This document shows positions 1 to 10,700 of a stretch of DNA of 36,841 nucleotides, one piece after another (position 1 is the first letter of the stretch; the number at the start of each line of letters is the position of its first letter). This DNA is from Polychytrium aggregatum (taxonomy: Eukaryota > Chytridiomycota > Chytridiomycetes > Polychytriales). The stretch covers positions 1-36,841 of the forward strand of contig NW_026516467.1 in assembly GCF_025602895.1 (NCBI RefSeq), in the 5' to 3' direction. Position numbers and translations under genes: made by a program. The notes under the pieces were generated by a model. The model did no database searches, had not been told where the DNA came from, and worked only from the letters and a program-made list of their open reading frames with translations.

Positions 1-430
1 GACTCATATTCTTGAGTATAGTATTGTCCGAGGTCGTCTTCCAGTGGTGCGTCGTCCGGGACACCTTCGTCGGCGTCGGGGAACTGTGCTGGACTGCGGG
101 TCGTGTGGCGACGCAGCTTGGACACATGGAAGACAGGATGGAGCTTGCTTCCAGGTGGCAAGTCCAACAGGTAGTTGAGGGGACTGGGTCGGGCCGCTAT
201 CTTGAACGGTCCTCGGTACTTGGCAACAACTTCTTTGACTGGGCTTCGGGGACCTTGATGTTGTCGGCGTCCAGGTAGACAAGGTCTCCAACTTCAAAGG
301 AGACATCCTGGTGTCGGCGGTCGTAGTACTTCGCCATCACTTGTTGCGCATCCGTGAGCGCGTCGGCGATCATCTTGTGTCGGACTTGATGATCTTTGAC
401 AAAGGCACTTGGTTTGGGAGGCAATCCAGC
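1..430 (-). pseudogene. Family A pol 3' part, broken (copy A4, left piece)
   Basis: This piece encodes the end of integrase and the start of the chromodomain of a family A Pol, read on the minus strand. It is nearly identical to the matching region of copy A2 (about 955-1316, continuing at 7729-7793). Compared with A2 it lacks one base near position 3-4 and one G near 222, so the C-terminal frame is broken here. It ends at ccagc (426-430), the target-site duplication of A2. The rest of the same copy resumes at 12310. The chromodomain end and the 3' LTR of A4 lie outside the window to the left. The two deletions could be real decay or sequencing errors. Confidence 0.88.
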
Positions 431-739
431 TGTAACGTCCACTACTGGGACGTTGGGGCAAGACGGGGAGGGAGGGGGTACAAGACAAGACAGGACGGGG
501 CAGAACAGGGCGGTGCTAGGCTACTCTAGCGGACGGGTGAGCTCGGGGAGCACTTACGTTTATTCACGATAAAACCGAACTCCAGACAAACGGGGGGAAC
601 GGGGGCAACCCGCAGGTATACCCTGCGGTGGCCTGCCTGCGGTGCGTGAAAACGCAAAGCGCAGCACAGGTCACGACCCACTGCGCCGCGCAGTACGCGC
701 AGTACGCGCAGCACAGCGTCGGAGATACCATCTCCTACA
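431..739 (-). repeat. 3' LTR of A2
   Basis: The LTR has TG...CA ends and, by eye, matches the LTR at 12001-12309. On the minus strand it contains an AATAAA polyadenylation signal. It also has a short palindrome at its start (GGAGAT, 3-nt loop, ATCTCC) and a 9-nt unit repeated nearly three times. I see no clear TATA box. Confidence 0.95.
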
Positions 740-748
740 CTCCCACAC
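740..748 (-). other. Candidate polypurine tract of A2
   Basis: Nine bases separate the pol stop codon from the 3' LTR and read GTGTGGGAG on the minus strand. This is where the plus-strand primer should lie, but the tract is short and interrupted by T. Confidence 0.5.
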
Positions 749-1316
749 TTAAGAAGGCTTCCTGCGAGGAGCCCTGCGTGTGCTCTTTATTTGGGGCTCC
801 TCGAGGTGTTTACCGTATTTACTCAGCTCCTCGGGTGCATGGGACAAGTCCTCCAGTGTTTGCCATGTGTTGCCCGAGTGTGGGTAACCAACCCACTTGA
901 CATAAAACCGAAGTGACCCATCAGCCACTTTCTTGTGCCTCACGATCCTTTCGACTTCATATTCTTGAGTATAGTATTGTCCGAGGTCGTCTTCCAGTGG
1001 TGCGTCGTCCGGGACACCTTCGTCGGCGTCGGGGAACTGTGCTGGACTGCGGGTCGTGTGGCGACGCAGCTTGGACACATGGAAGACAGGATGGAGCTTG
1101 CTTCCAGGTGGCAAGTCCAACAGGTAGTTGAGGGGACTGGGTCGGGCCGCTATCTTGAACGGTCCTCGGTACTTGGGCAACAACTTCTTTGACTGGGCTT
1201 CGGGGACCTTGATGTTGTCGGCGTCCAGGTAGACAAGGTCTCCAACTTCAAAGGAGACATCCTGGTGTCGGCGGTCGTAGTACTTCGCCATCACTTGTTG
1301 CGCATCCGTGAGCGCG
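749..1316 (-). CDS. pol: Family A Pol, C-terminal part (copy A2)
   Basis: This is the last part of the A2 Pol polyprotein: the C-terminal tail of integrase and a chromodomain. The N-terminal part is at 7724-11093. Element B1 cut the reading frame between codons for Ala-Asp-Ala-Leu and Thr-Asp-Ala-Gln. The chromodomain begins near EYEVERIV and has the YVKWVGY core, with Trp and Tyr at expected aromatic-cage positions. Chromodomains of this class bind modified histone H3 and can direct integration to heterochromatin; that role is known for the family and not shown here. The frame is open and ends with TAA nine bases before the LTR. The sequence is the same as the end of the intact A1 Pol. Confidence 0.93.
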
Positions 1317-2107
1317 TGTTAGAGTCCGAAGGGGACTCAACGGCAAAAGAAGAAGTGAGCTCGAAGTGAGCTCAGGGAAGGCAAGGGTAAAGTCCGAAGT
1401 GGACTCGGAGAGGGAGCGAGGGAAGCAAAGATCCGTTCAAGATAAGACTAGTCTCGAAATGAGACGTGAGGAACACTCAGAGAATAAAGTAGAAGGCACT
1501 TTATTTAGTCCTATTTTGAACGCTGAGGTTCGACTACACATCGCGGGGGTCAGGCTATTTATAGACAAGTCCGGACTTGGCAGCGAAGGGCGGCCAAGGG
1601 AGGGAAAAGTGGGCGATCGAGCAGGGCGAAGGGGGCGATGCACGAACGAGGGCCGAGAAGGACCACCGAGACAGGCAGAGAACCAAAGCGAGGGAGGCGC
1701 AAGCAAAAGCGAAGCACCTGGCAGGAGAAACGTGCAAAGGCGAAGCAATGTGACTCAACGTCCAAGAAGCGGATTGGTCAAGTATAAGGTTGGGGCAAAT
1801 GCATGCGAGATGAACAAGAGATCGGGGCGGTCAGGCAGGTCATGAGTCACCGGTGGTGGGACACATGACCGGCAGCCGAATTGCAACCAATCGCAGCAAG
1901 GCGCGTGCACAAACAAACCGGCGCGTGCGAAGAAGACAAAGGAAGCGGAGCAGCGCGGGGAAACGGAAGTGCGGAAGGAGCGGAAATGGCAGGCAAAAGG
2001 CGGAAAATTGGAGGGGAACTGCAAAGCTACACACAAACAAACAGAAAGGCAAAAGAACAGCCAAGTGTGCAGTCAAAGTGGAGAACAAGCAGAAGCTATC
2101 CCTAACA
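1317..2107 (-). repeat. 3' LTR of B1
   Basis: TG...CA ends, 791 bp. On the minus strand it holds a TATAAATA box, the 12-nt primer segment, an AATAAA signal, and a row of small hairpins near its end. It looks identical to the LTR at 6933-7723. Confidence 0.96.
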
Positions 2108-2119
2108 TCATCCCCTTCC
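2108..2119 (-). other. Polypurine tract of B1
   Basis: The 12 bases between the pol stop and the 3' LTR read GGAAGGGGATGA on the minus strand. This is a good candidate for the plus-strand primer, and the same sequence sits at 29103-29114 in B2. Confidence 0.8.
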
Positions 2120-5100
2120 TTAGCGACGAACTCCGGGCGTCGCCTTCGGCTTTGAGGGATAGCGAAGGTGGAAGTCAGCAACAAGATCAGTGGCGTGGGA
2201 AACATTGGCAGCGGGCTCCCAAGACCGGTCAGTCTCGGAATAGCCCTTCCACTGAACCAAGTACTGTAAGCGACCACGGAAGAGCCGAGAATCGAGAACA
2301 GTCTCGACCTCAAACTCTTCCTGGGAGTCAACAAGAATGGGTGGAGGTTCGGGTTGGGTGAACTCGGGAACAATGTCCTTCGTTCGGGGTTCAAGGAGGG
2401 ATACATGAAAGACGGGGTGGACTTTGAGTGTGGAAGGGAGTTTAAGTTCAAAGGCAACGGGGTTGATGCGGCGAAGAACTTTAAAGGGGCCAAGCTTTTT
2501 CTGATCAAGCTTGTTGGAGGGACGAAGGGTGCGGATGTGGCGACGATCAAGAAAAACGAGGTCGCCAACGGAGATGTCGGGAGTGGGGAGACGGGATTTG
2601 TTGGCCTGCACAGTGTAGGACTCTTGGGCAACCCGGAGGTTGGCCTTGAGATCCTCGAGAACGGTCTGAAGTCGGTCGACACGTTCTTCGGCAGAGGGCA
2701 CAACAGAGGGATCACGAATGATAGAGGGATCGAAAATGGGGTGATGGCCATGGACTGCAAAGAAGGGAGTCATGCCAGTGGAGGTGTTTTCCGAGTTGTT
2801 GTAAGTGAACTCGGCAAGGGGAAGGTGAAGGGTCCAGTCGTCTTGCAGGTAATTGCAATGGATACGCAAATACTGCTCGATGACCTGGTTGAGAACCTCG
2901 GTCGAACCGTCGGTCTCGGGGTGGAAGGCAGAAGAAAGGGAAATCTTCGTCTTCAGAAGCTCATTGAAGCGCCTCCAGAAGGCCGAAGTAAACTGAGTTC
3001 CTCGGTCCGAAACAATAGACCGGGGACAACCATGCAAGCGGAAGATGTGGGAGAGGAAGAGTTCGGCGGTTTGCTCGCCTGTAACCGTCTTCGTGGTGGG
3101 CACAAAGTGTGCTTGTTTGGACAGGCGGTCCTTAACCACGAAGATCGAGTCAAAACCGTTCGAAGGTGGGAGATCCGTGATGAAGTCCATCGACAGGTCC
3201 CACCAACGTTCGGAAGGAACGGGGAGAGGATGAAGTAAACCATAAGGGGAGTGACGGGACGGCTTGGCTCGCTGGCACGCTTCACAATTAGCAATGAAGC
3301 GACGCACAGACTTACGAAGCCGGGGCCAGTGAAAGTCCCGGGAGACGAGCTCAACGGTCTTGGCAAGACCAAAGTGACCAGCGGCAGCGGAGCAGTGACG
3401 TTGCTCAAACACTTTGAGCTGGAGCTCGGGGGAAGGGACAACGATCAGGTCTTTAAAGTAAAGGAGACCGTCACGGAAGGAGTAATCGCCATCAAGACGT
3501 TTGGCGTTAAAGTCAGAAAGGAGGGAACAAGAAAGGGTGGCAGCTCGAATCTCGGAAAGAAAGTCGGGATTCGAGCCGATAACAGTGATGCTGTCGAGAG
3601 AAATAGACTCGAACAGCTGAAGGAAGTTGGTGGAGTGGAGGGAGTCACCAGGCTTTATCTCAAAGTCAGAACGGCGACTGAGAGCATCGGCTTTGGTGTT
3701 GAGACGACCAGGGCGGTGGTAAATGCGAAAAGCAAAGTCAGAAAGGAATTGGGCCCACCGGAACTGGCGGCGAGAAAGTTGAGAAGCGGCAGTGAACCGG
3801 GTAAGGTTCTGATGATCAGAGAAAACAAGAGTGGGAATATCAGGGTCGGCAGCCATCAAGTAATGACGCCAGGCGGTAAAGGAATCGACAATGGCGAGGA
3901 GCTCTTTGTCGTGAGTGTCATAATTCACCTCGGCGGGACGGAATTGCCGAGAGTGAAAAGCAACGGGGTGAAGAGCGCCGTCAGGGTCAAACTGAGAAAG
4001 GACGGCACCCAAAGCAAAGTCAGAAGCATCGGGCTCGATGACAGCGGGTTTAGAGAAATCAAAGTATCGAAGAATAGGTGCGGAAGTGAAGGAAAGTTTA
4101 AGAGAATCAAAAGCCTCTTGGGCCTCGGGAGACCAAGAGAAGGTGGAGGATTTGGTAGTGAGGGAAGTCAAAGGACGAGCAAGTGCGGAAAAGTCCTTGA
4201 CGAAGCGGCGGTAAAAGTTTGCGAAACCAATAAAGACTTGGATATCGCGAGCAGAAGAGGGAACAGGCCAAAGGGAAACGGCCTCGACCTTGGCAGGGTC
4301 CATTTTGATGCCATCGGCAGAAATGATCATGCCGAGAAAGTCAACTTCAGAAAGGTCAAAAGAACACTTGGCCGGATTGACCTTAAGGGAGTGTTCACGA
4401 AGGCGAGAGAGAACAAGCTTAACATGCTCCTCATGCTCCTGGGGATCTTTTGAGAAGATCAGGATGTCGTCAAGATAAATGACAACACAGACACCAAGGA
4501 GGTCCGAGAAGATGTCGTTCATAAAAAACTGAAAAGCAGCGGGGGCATTCGAAAGACCAAAGGGGATAACATTGTACTCAAATGAGCCAGATTTGCAAAC
4601 AAAAGCAGTCTTCCACTCATCGCCCTTCTTGACACGAACCAAGTGGTAAGCATCAGGAAGGTCGAGGTGTGAGAAGACGCGGGCAGAAGAAAGTTTATCC
4701 AGAAGATCCTGGAAGAGGGGAAGTGGGTAACGGTTCTTCTTCGTGATGGCATTGAGGCCTCGGTAGTCGACGCAAAGGCGAAGACCACCATTGGGCTTCT
4801 TCACGAAGAAGCAGGGAGCACCAACGGGAGAAGAGGATTTGGAGATCCAACCACGTGCGAGGGCGTTGGTCAGATACTCCGAAAGAGCAGATTCCTCGGC
4901 CGGGGACAAAGGATAGACTTTCCCCGGCTTTGGCAAACGAGGTTCCTTTCCATCCTCGGTCCGTACAAACTCAATGGACAAGTCATACGGACGATGAGGA
5001 GGCAAGGAAGAAGGAGGGTCAGACTTGAGGCTGAAAACGTCGCCAAACTCATTGTATTTGAGTGGGACGCCTCGAGAGTCAACAGGGGTGCCAGACTCGG

Positions 5101-5998
5101 CATACACCTTCGTCGTGAGCACGGACCTTATCGACACCGTAGGATACGTCTCCGGCGAAGGAGGACGGATATCCATTTGGGCAGCGAAAATGTCGAGCTT
5201 GTCTTCCCGTGCAAGACGGAGAAGACTCGCCGCATTAACGAGCTCAATGTCGGGTGAAGATAAAGCCGTTGGCTCTTCAGAAAGCGAAGCAGAGTCAAGG
5301 CGGGAAGAAAGGGAAGGCGAAGTGCCAAAGGAGGGAACCGGTGTAAGGGAAGGACCGGAGGGAGGAGGAGTCAAAGGCGAAGTGCCCGAAGGGGGAGGCG
5401 AGGAGCCGGAAGCGGACGGAGTGTCCAAGGAAGAAGCAGAGACATCCGCGAGGATGTGTCCATCAGCAAGGCAAGAGGGATCGGAGAATGAAAGGGAGAG
5501 GGACTTCCAATTAACAACTGGATTATGCAAGCGCATCCAGGGAAGACCAAGAGTGATGGGAGTGGTGGAGAGTCGAGTCACAAGAAAAGAAATCGACTCG
5601 GTGTGGGAACCAATGGTCAGAGTCAAAGGCGCGGTTTGGAAACGAATGAAACCGGCCGAAGAACCATCAGCAAGGGAAACGGAGTAAGGAGTAGAAAGAG
5701 GGATAAGAGAGAGTTTATGGAGATCGGCAAAGGCAGGATCAATGAGGGCAAGAGCGGAACATCCATCATCAATAAAAACAGAAAGGGAGATGGAGACCGG
5801 GCCAGAAAGACTCATGACGATAAGAGTGGCCGGAAGAAGAAGCTTATCGTCCGATAGTGACGAGTCAGAGGGGGAAGATGTTCGTATCGCCGAACAGACC
5901 ACCTCGCTTACTTGCGAGGTGCTGCTCGGCTGTGAGCATTTCCCGAGTTCCGTTTGACCAGAACCGGGCACTGCTGAACATCGCGACTGCCGGGACAA
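2120..5998 (-). CDS. pol: Family B Pol polyprotein (copy B1), intact
   Basis: The open frame of 1292 codons lies in the -1 frame relative to gag and overlaps the gag end. Expression probably needs -1 frameshifting at 5938-5944, so the first codons of the frame are not a real start. Domains in order are aspartic protease with an unusual IDDGC active-site block near residue 77, RT with CVDYRGLN and YLDDILIFS, RNase H with EPDASDFALG, integrase with an HHCC zinc finger and the D-D-E triad (MDFITDLP, VSDRGTQF, TDGSTE), and a chromodomain near EFEVETVL. The protein acts in cytoplasmic particles, then carries the cDNA into the nucleus. Compared with B2 it has one extra Pro codon in the Ser/Pro-rich linker after protease and about 15 substitutions. 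No stop or frameshift is visible. Confidence 0.96.
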   Translation of the reverse strand: MSRQSRCSAVPGSGQTELGKCSQPSSTSQVSEVVCSAIRTSSPSDSSLSDDKLLLPATLIVMSLSGPVSISLSVFIDDGCSALALIDPAFADLHKLSLIPLSTPYSVSLADGSSAGFIRFQTAPLTLTIGSHTESISFLVTRLSTTPITLGLPWMRLHNPVVNWKSLSLSFSDPSCLADGHILADVSASSLDTPSASGSSPPPSGTSPLTPPPSGPSLTPVPSFGTSPSLSSRLDSASLSEEPTALSSPDIELVNAASLLRLAREDKLDIFAAQMDIRPPSPETYPTVSIRSVLTTKVYAESGTPVDSRGVPLKYNEFGDVFSLKSDPPSSLPPHRPYDLSIEFVRTEDGKEPRLPKPGKVYPLSPAEESALSEYLTNALARGWISKSSSPVGAPCFFVKKPNGGLRLCVDYRGLNAITKKNRYPLPLFQDLLDKLSSARVFSHLDLPDAYHLVRVKKGDEWKTAFVCKSGSFEYNVIPFGLSNAPAAFQFFMNDIFSDLLGVCVVIYLDDILIFSKDPQEHEEHVKLVLSRLREHSLKVNPAKCSFDLSEVDFLGMIISADGIKMDPAKVEAVSLWPVPSSARDIQVFIGFANFYRRFVKDFSALARPLTSLTTKSSTFSWSPEAQEAFDSLKLSFTSAPILRYFDFSKPAVIEPDASDFALGAVLSQFDPDGALHPVAFHSRQFRPAEVNYDTHDKELLAIVDSFTAWRHYLMAADPDIPTLVFSDHQNLTRFTAASQLSRRQFRWAQFLSDFAFRIYHRPGRLNTKADALSRRSDFEIKPGDSLHSTNFLQLFESISLDSITVIGSNPDFLSEIRAATLSCSLLSDFNAKRLDGDYSFRDGLLYFKDLIVVPSPELQLKVFEQRHCSAAAGHFGLAKTVELVSRDFHWPRLRKSVRRFIANCEACQRAKPSRHSPYGLLHPLPVPSERWWDLSMDFITDLPPSNGFDSIFVVKDRLSKQAHFVPTTKTVTGEQTAELFLSHIFRLHGCPRSIVSDRGTQFTSAFWRRFNELLKTKISLSSAFHPETDGSTEVLNQVIEQYLRIHCNYLQDDWTLHLPLAEFTYNNSENTSTGMTPFFAVHGHHPIFDPSIIRDPSVVPSAEERVDRLQTVLEDLKANLRVAQESYTVQANKSRLPTPDISVGDLVFLDRRHIRTLRPSNKLDQKKLGPFKVLRRINPVAFELKLPSTLKVHPVFHVSLLEPRTKDIVPEFTQPEPPPILVDSQEEFEVETVLDSRLFRGRLQYLVQWKGYSETDRSWEPAANVSHATDLVADFHLRYPSKPKATPGVRR
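5889..5944 (-). promoter_or_regulatory. -1 ribosomal frameshift signal, gag/pol junction of B1
   Basis: On the minus strand the heptamer G GGA AAT (5944-5938) is in phase with gag. A 7-nt spacer (5937-5931) and a 42-nt two-step hairpin (5930-5889) follow, with the gag stop TAA in the apical loop. The inner stem is ACCTCGC/GCGAGGT. The outer stem is GCCGAGCAG/CTGTTCGGC with one G-U pair. The arrangement matches canonical -1 frameshift sites. The spacer differs from B2 by one base. Confidence 0.85.
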
Positions 5999-6861
5999 GA
6001 CTTTTCCCCGCAGTACAAGCAGAGACCCTGCTCACGACGTCGCTTTTTCTCGACGTCGGAGAGCTTAGCAGGGCGGACCGAGACAGAGTCAAGGTCCATG
6101 GGAGTGGGTGCAGAAGAGGAGGAAGAAGAAACATGCGCGGGAGAATGGTGGTGATGGGGAGCAGAGCGAGAAGAAGGAGGAGGAGGTTGGGAACGGGAGG
6201 AGACCTTGAGACGATGGAGGGCATCGTCGTACTCGACCGCTGCCTTGATCAACTCGGGCAAGGAAGCGGGAGCGGGGCGGAGACCGATGAGGTGGAACTT
6301 GACCTCAGACTTCAAACCCTCCTTGAAGAAGTGCATCTTGGTGGGTTCGTCAGTCTGGACGCGGGCGGCGAGCTGGACGAAGCGGGTGGCGAAGGCTTGG
6401 CAGGACTTGAGCTGGACCAAGCGTTTGAGGTCGTTCAAGGCCTTATCTTGCGAGGAGGCCGTGTCCTCACCGAAGGTCGACTTGAGGGCAACTTCAAAAT
6501 CCGCGAAGGAAGCCGGGAAGCGGTTGGCCATATAAAAGGCGGCCTCGTACCATTTGAAAGCTTCGCCGCGGAGGAAGGAGGTGGCATAAAGGACCTTCTG
6601 GCGCTCGGGCGCAAAGAAGGCAGGATCGGCGAGGAAGACGAGGTGGCACTGGGCGAGGAAGGCCGTCGTCTCGTCGCGGGAACCTAGGAACTCCTTGGGC
6701 TTGTTCACCTGGTAGACCTGGCGGGGAGCGGCGGCGGGAGCTTGCAGATCTTGGATCTGACGATGGAGAGCAGCGTTCTGGGTCATGAGGGCGTTCATAC
6801 GCTCCTCCATGCGCGCCAGGTACGCATTGAGATCTGCCGGGGGTGCAGCAGGCTCAGCCAT
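5908..6861 (-). CDS. gag: Family B Gag (copy B1), intact
   Basis: Structural protein of the virus-like particle, 317 aa from the ATG at 6861. I prefer this start because it is the first ATG in the frame and begins just before a heptad-rich segment (about residues 9-40, LNAYLARMEERM and following) typical of Gag N-termini. The frame is open further upstream without an ATG. The central part holds the retrotransposon Gag fold, with the usual GEAFKWYEAA and FADFEVALKSTFG stretches. A Ser/His/Pro-rich linker follows. The C-terminal zinc-knuckle region reads CLYCGEKSCPGSRDVQQC and lacks the His of a normal CCHC knuckle. The protein ends in a basic tail, and the stop lies inside the frameshift hairpin. 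B2 differs by Val/Ile at one position. Confidence 0.95.
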   Translation of the reverse strand: MAEPAAPPADLNAYLARMEERMNALMTQNAALHRQIQDLQAPAAAPRQVYQVNKPKEFLGSRDETTAFLAQCHLVFLADPAFFAPERQKVLYATSFLRGEAFKWYEAAFYMANRFPASFADFEVALKSTFGEDTASSQDKALNDLKRLVQLKSCQAFATRFVQLAARVQTDEPTKMHFFKEGLKSEVKFHLIGLRPAPASLPELIKAAVEYDDALHRLKVSSRSQPPPPSSRSAPHHHHSPAHVSSSSSSAPTPMDLDSVSVRPAKLSDVEKKRRREQGLCLYCGEKSCPGSRDVQQCPVLVKRNSGNAHSRAAPRK

Positions 6862-6918
6862 CGGATCGACGAGGGAAAGAGAGGCGAAAGAAGAAGAAAG
6901 GCCGGGAAGCCAAGAGGG

Positions 6919-6930
6919 AGCGTTCAAAAT
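6919..6930 (-). other. Self-priming site (PBS) of B1
   Basis: Two bases downstream of the 5' LTR the minus strand reads ATTTTGAACGCT. This is the exact reverse complement of AGCGTTCAAAAT inside the LTR, at the expected transcript 5' end. It matches the Tf1/sushi way of priming by the element's own RNA. Confidence 0.82.
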
Positions 6931-6932
6931 GA

Positions 6933-7723
6933 TGTTAGAGTCCGAAGGGGACTCAACGGCAAAAGAAGAAGTGAGCTCGAAGTGAGCTCAGGGAAGGCAA
7001 GGGTAAAGTCCGAAGTGGACTCGGAGAGGGAGCGAGGGAAGCAAAGATCCGTTCAAGATAAGACTAGTCTCGAAATGAGACGTGAGGAACACTCAGAGAA
7101 TAAAGTAGAAGGCACTTTATTTAGTCCTATTTTGAACGCTGAGGTTCGACTACACATCGCGGGGGTCAGGCTATTTATAGACAAGTCCGGACTTGGCAGC
7201 GAAGGGCGGCCAAGGGAGGGAAAAGTGGGCGATCGAGCAGGGCGAAGGGGGCGATGCACGAACGAGGGCCGAGAAGGACCACCGAGACAGGCAGAGAACC
7301 AAAGCGAGGGAGGCGCAAGCAAAAGCGAAGCACCTGGCAGGAGAAACGTGCAAAGGCGAAGCAATGTGACTCAACGTCCAAGAAGCGGATTGGTCAAGTA
7401 TAAGGTTGGGGCAAATGCATGCGAGATGAACAAGAGATCGGGGCGGTCAGGCAGGTCATGAGTCACCGGTGGTGGGACACATGACCGGCAGCCGAATTGC
7501 AACCAATCGCAGCAAGGCGCGTGCACAAACAAACCGGCGCGTGCGAAGAAGACAAAGGAAGCGGAGCAGCGCGGGGAAACGGAAGTGCGGAAGGAGCGGA
7601 AATGGCAGGCAAAAGGCGGAAAATTGGAGGGGAACTGCAAAGCTACACACAAACAAACAGAAAGGCAAAAGAACAGCCAAGTGTGCAGTCAAAGTGGAGA
7701 ACAAGCAGAAGCTATCCCTAACA
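6933..7723 (-). repeat. 5' LTR and promoter of B1
   Basis: 791 bp, TG...CA ends, next to TSD gcgcg at 7724-7728. It carries the TATAAATA promoter element, the primer segment, AATAAA and the U5 hairpin row on the minus strand, as detailed for B2. Confidence 0.96.
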
Positions 7724-10700
7724 GCGCGTCGGCGATCATCTTGTGTCGGACTTGATGATCTTTGACAAAGGCACTTGGTTTGGGAGGCAATCCAGCCGTG
7801 GACTCGGTCAGTGTCAAGGAGGTGGGAACATCAGGCTGGAATCCGTAGAGCGCCTCAAAGGGGCTCAAGCCAGTTGTGCTCGACTTGGCGGTGTTGTATG
7901 CAAACTCTGCATGACTCAGCTGTATGTCCCAGTCGTCTTGGCTGGTCGAGGCGTATGTCCTCAGGTATTGCTCGAGGGTGCGGATCGTCCGCTCGGACTG
8001 TCCATCCGTTTGTTGGTGGTGCGAGGTTGACATGTTCAGCTTGGTGCCGAGATGGTCGAACAGACTTGTCCAAAACAAGGAGGTGAATCGGGGGTCTCGA
8101 TCACTGACGATGGACTTTGGGAGGCCGTGGTGCTTGAACACATGCTTGAAGAACAGCAGTGCAAGGTCAGGCGCGGAGCATGTCGTCTGGCACGGCACAA
8201 AGTGTGCCATCTTGCTGAACCTGTCGACAAAGACAGCGATTGCATCGTGGTCCAACTTGGTCGTCGGTAGATGCGTGATGAGATCCATGGACATGCTGGT
8301 CCAGGGGCGGTCGGGAACAGGCAGGGGTTGCAGCAATCCTTGCTCTCGGGTCGTGCGTGACTTGACCATCTTGCAGGTATGGCAGGACTCGATGTACTTC
8401 TCGACGGTGCGCTTCATTCCAGGCCAGTATGCGACTTTGGCCAGTCGGTCGTATGTCTTCTCGACTCCAAAGTGTCCAGCGAGGGGCGAGTCGTGGACCT
8501 CTTGGAGCAACTTGGTCTTCAACGACGGAATGTCCGGCACACAGACACGGCTGTCCTTCTTCAGGAGGAGCAGGCCATCACGCACTGTGTACTCGGATGA
8601 TTCGTCGTCCTTGGGGAGCTTAGACACCTTTCGGAACAGTTCTCCGAACTGTTTGTCGTTGGCGATGTTGTCTCGGACAACATCCAGCATCGTGTTGTCG
8701 ACACTGACAGTCGACTCGTACAGTGACGCCAATTGGTAGTCGGGGCGTCGGGACAGTGCGTCAGGCACCACATTGAGTTTGCCTTTCTGGTATACAACCT
8801 CGTAGTTGTACTCGGCGAGGAACTCCATCCATCGCGCTTGGCGTCGGCTCAGGTTCTTCTTGGTGTCGAGGTAACGCAGTGACTGGTGGTCCGTCACAAT
8901 CTTGAAGGGCTTGGCGGTACCGTGGAGGTACACTCGGAACTTCTGCAGCGCGTAGATGATCGCAAGCTGCTCCTTCTCGTGCACGGGATAGTTGATCTCG
9001 TGTTGGGACAGTTTGCGCGACTCGAAGGCAACGGGCCTTCCCTCCTGCATCAAAACAGCTCCCACCGCAAGGTCGGAGGCGTCGGTGTGCACGGAGACAT
9101 CCGTGTTCGGGTCGAACACAGCGAGGACAGGAGCGTTCGTCAAGGCGTGCTTGAGGGTCTCGAACGCTTGGCGTTGTGGGTGGTCCCACACGAAGGGGCA
9201 CTCTTTGCGGAGTAGGTCTGTGAGTGGACCGGCAGTGCGCGCCAGATCGGGGATGAATCGGCGGTAGTAGTTGACGAGACCGAGAAACGACTGCACGTCA
9301 GAGACGCATGCGAGCGGCGGCCACTCGACCACAGACTTGACCTTGGCGGGGTCGACTTCGATTCCTCTTCCTGAGACAACGTGTCCCAGGAACGGGACTT
9401 GATTCTTGAAGAACTCACACTTGGACAGTTTGGCATACAACTTGTGCTCGCGTAGCTTGGCCAGCACGCGGGCGACATGACCTTCATGGGTCGCTTCATC
9501 CTTGCTGTACACAAGGATATCATCCAGGTACACGATGACAGAGTTGTCGAGCTCTTGGCGGAACACATCGTTCATCAGCTGCATGAACGTGGCAGGTGCG
9601 TTCGTCAATCCGAACGGCAGCACTAGGAACTCGTACAGTCCGTAGCGAGTCCTGAAGGCGGTCTTGTGGACATCATCCTCGTGGATGCGGATCTGATGGT
9701 AGCCTGAGCGGAGGTCTATCTTGCTAAAGACCTTTGCTCCACTCAGACGATCCATCAACTCGTCGATCCTGGGCAACGGGTAGGTGTTCTTGATGGTCTG
9801 TTTGTTTAGTGCGCGATAGTCGACGCACATCCTGAGATCACCTTCTTTCTTCTTGACAAAGAGCACTGGTGCACCATACGGTGACTGGCTCGGGCGGATG
9901 AACCCATGGGCGAGGAGGTCATCCAACTGGCGCTTGAGTTCGTCCATCTCCGTCAGCGACAGTTGGTACGTCGGTCTTGACGGAGGCGACGAGCCTGGTT
10001 CGATGTCGATGCGATGATCGACGGTGCGTTGGGGTGGCAGGCATTGTGGCAACTGGTCGGGGAATACGTCCTTGTACTCGTCGAGCAGCTTGGTCACCAC
10101 AGGCGGGGGACCGGGACCGGCTTGGTCGGTGTCGTCGACCTCACGCACGACACAGAGGAACGACGTGTCCTTCTTGATCAGCCTCTTGAATTGCATGGCT
10201 GAGAGGAGAGGTGGCATGTTGGGTGAGGCCATGCCCTGCAGGACAATGTCAGGGCCAACACGGACAGTGCGGCCTTTCCAGTCGACGACTGGAGTCGGCT
10301 CGGCACGAGCAAGCCAGCTCATGCCGAGGATGGCATCGAACTTGGTGTCGATCACTTGGAACAACAGGACAGGATGGTACTTGGGATGGAGGGCCACTCG
10401 CAGGACCACTTGGTGTGTGCACTGCTGCACACGATCGTCTGCAAGCGCCACACTCATCGGCGACTTCTTCTTGGTTGCATGTATGTTGAGCTCCTGGAGC
10501 AAGCGTCTGCTGACAAAGTTGCAGCTTGCTCCAGAGTCCACCATCATTCGGACGGTGTGACCTTGGACGGTGGCAGGGAGGTACAGCAGGGACTCTTCAT
10601 GGTCCTCCTGCACAGCCTCCTGCACCATGACTTGACTTGGGGGAACGGGCGACACTTGGTCTTGGTTGGCTTCATCACGGCCACTCGGACATTTTGGATA

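Larger units (their letters stand above)
1317..7723 (-). mobile_element. Family B LTR retrotransposon B1, complete
   Basis: This is a full-length Tf1/sushi-like chromovirus on the minus strand, 6407 bp long. Its 791-bp LTRs lie at 1317-2107 and 6933-7723. The 5-bp target duplication gcgcg is at 1312-1316 and 7724-7728. The inside carries a self-priming site, gag, a -1 frameshift signal, pol and a purine tract. It is inserted in the pol gene of A2. LTRs look identical to each other and to those of B2, while the internal regions of B1 and B2 differ at about 15 residues. Both frames are open, so the copy may be autonomous. Confidence 0.96.

Noticed and set aside
2354..4453. Long plus-strand open frames (294 and 400 codons) opposite B1 pol, and similar frames opposite B2 pol
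   Set aside because: They are antisense to conserved RT and integrase motifs and have no recognisable domain; they follow from the GC-rich codon pattern.
7855..8073. Many short frames within A2, A4, A1 and A5 pol
   Set aside because: They recur in each A copy because the copies are identical, and they lie in other frames of integrase or RT.
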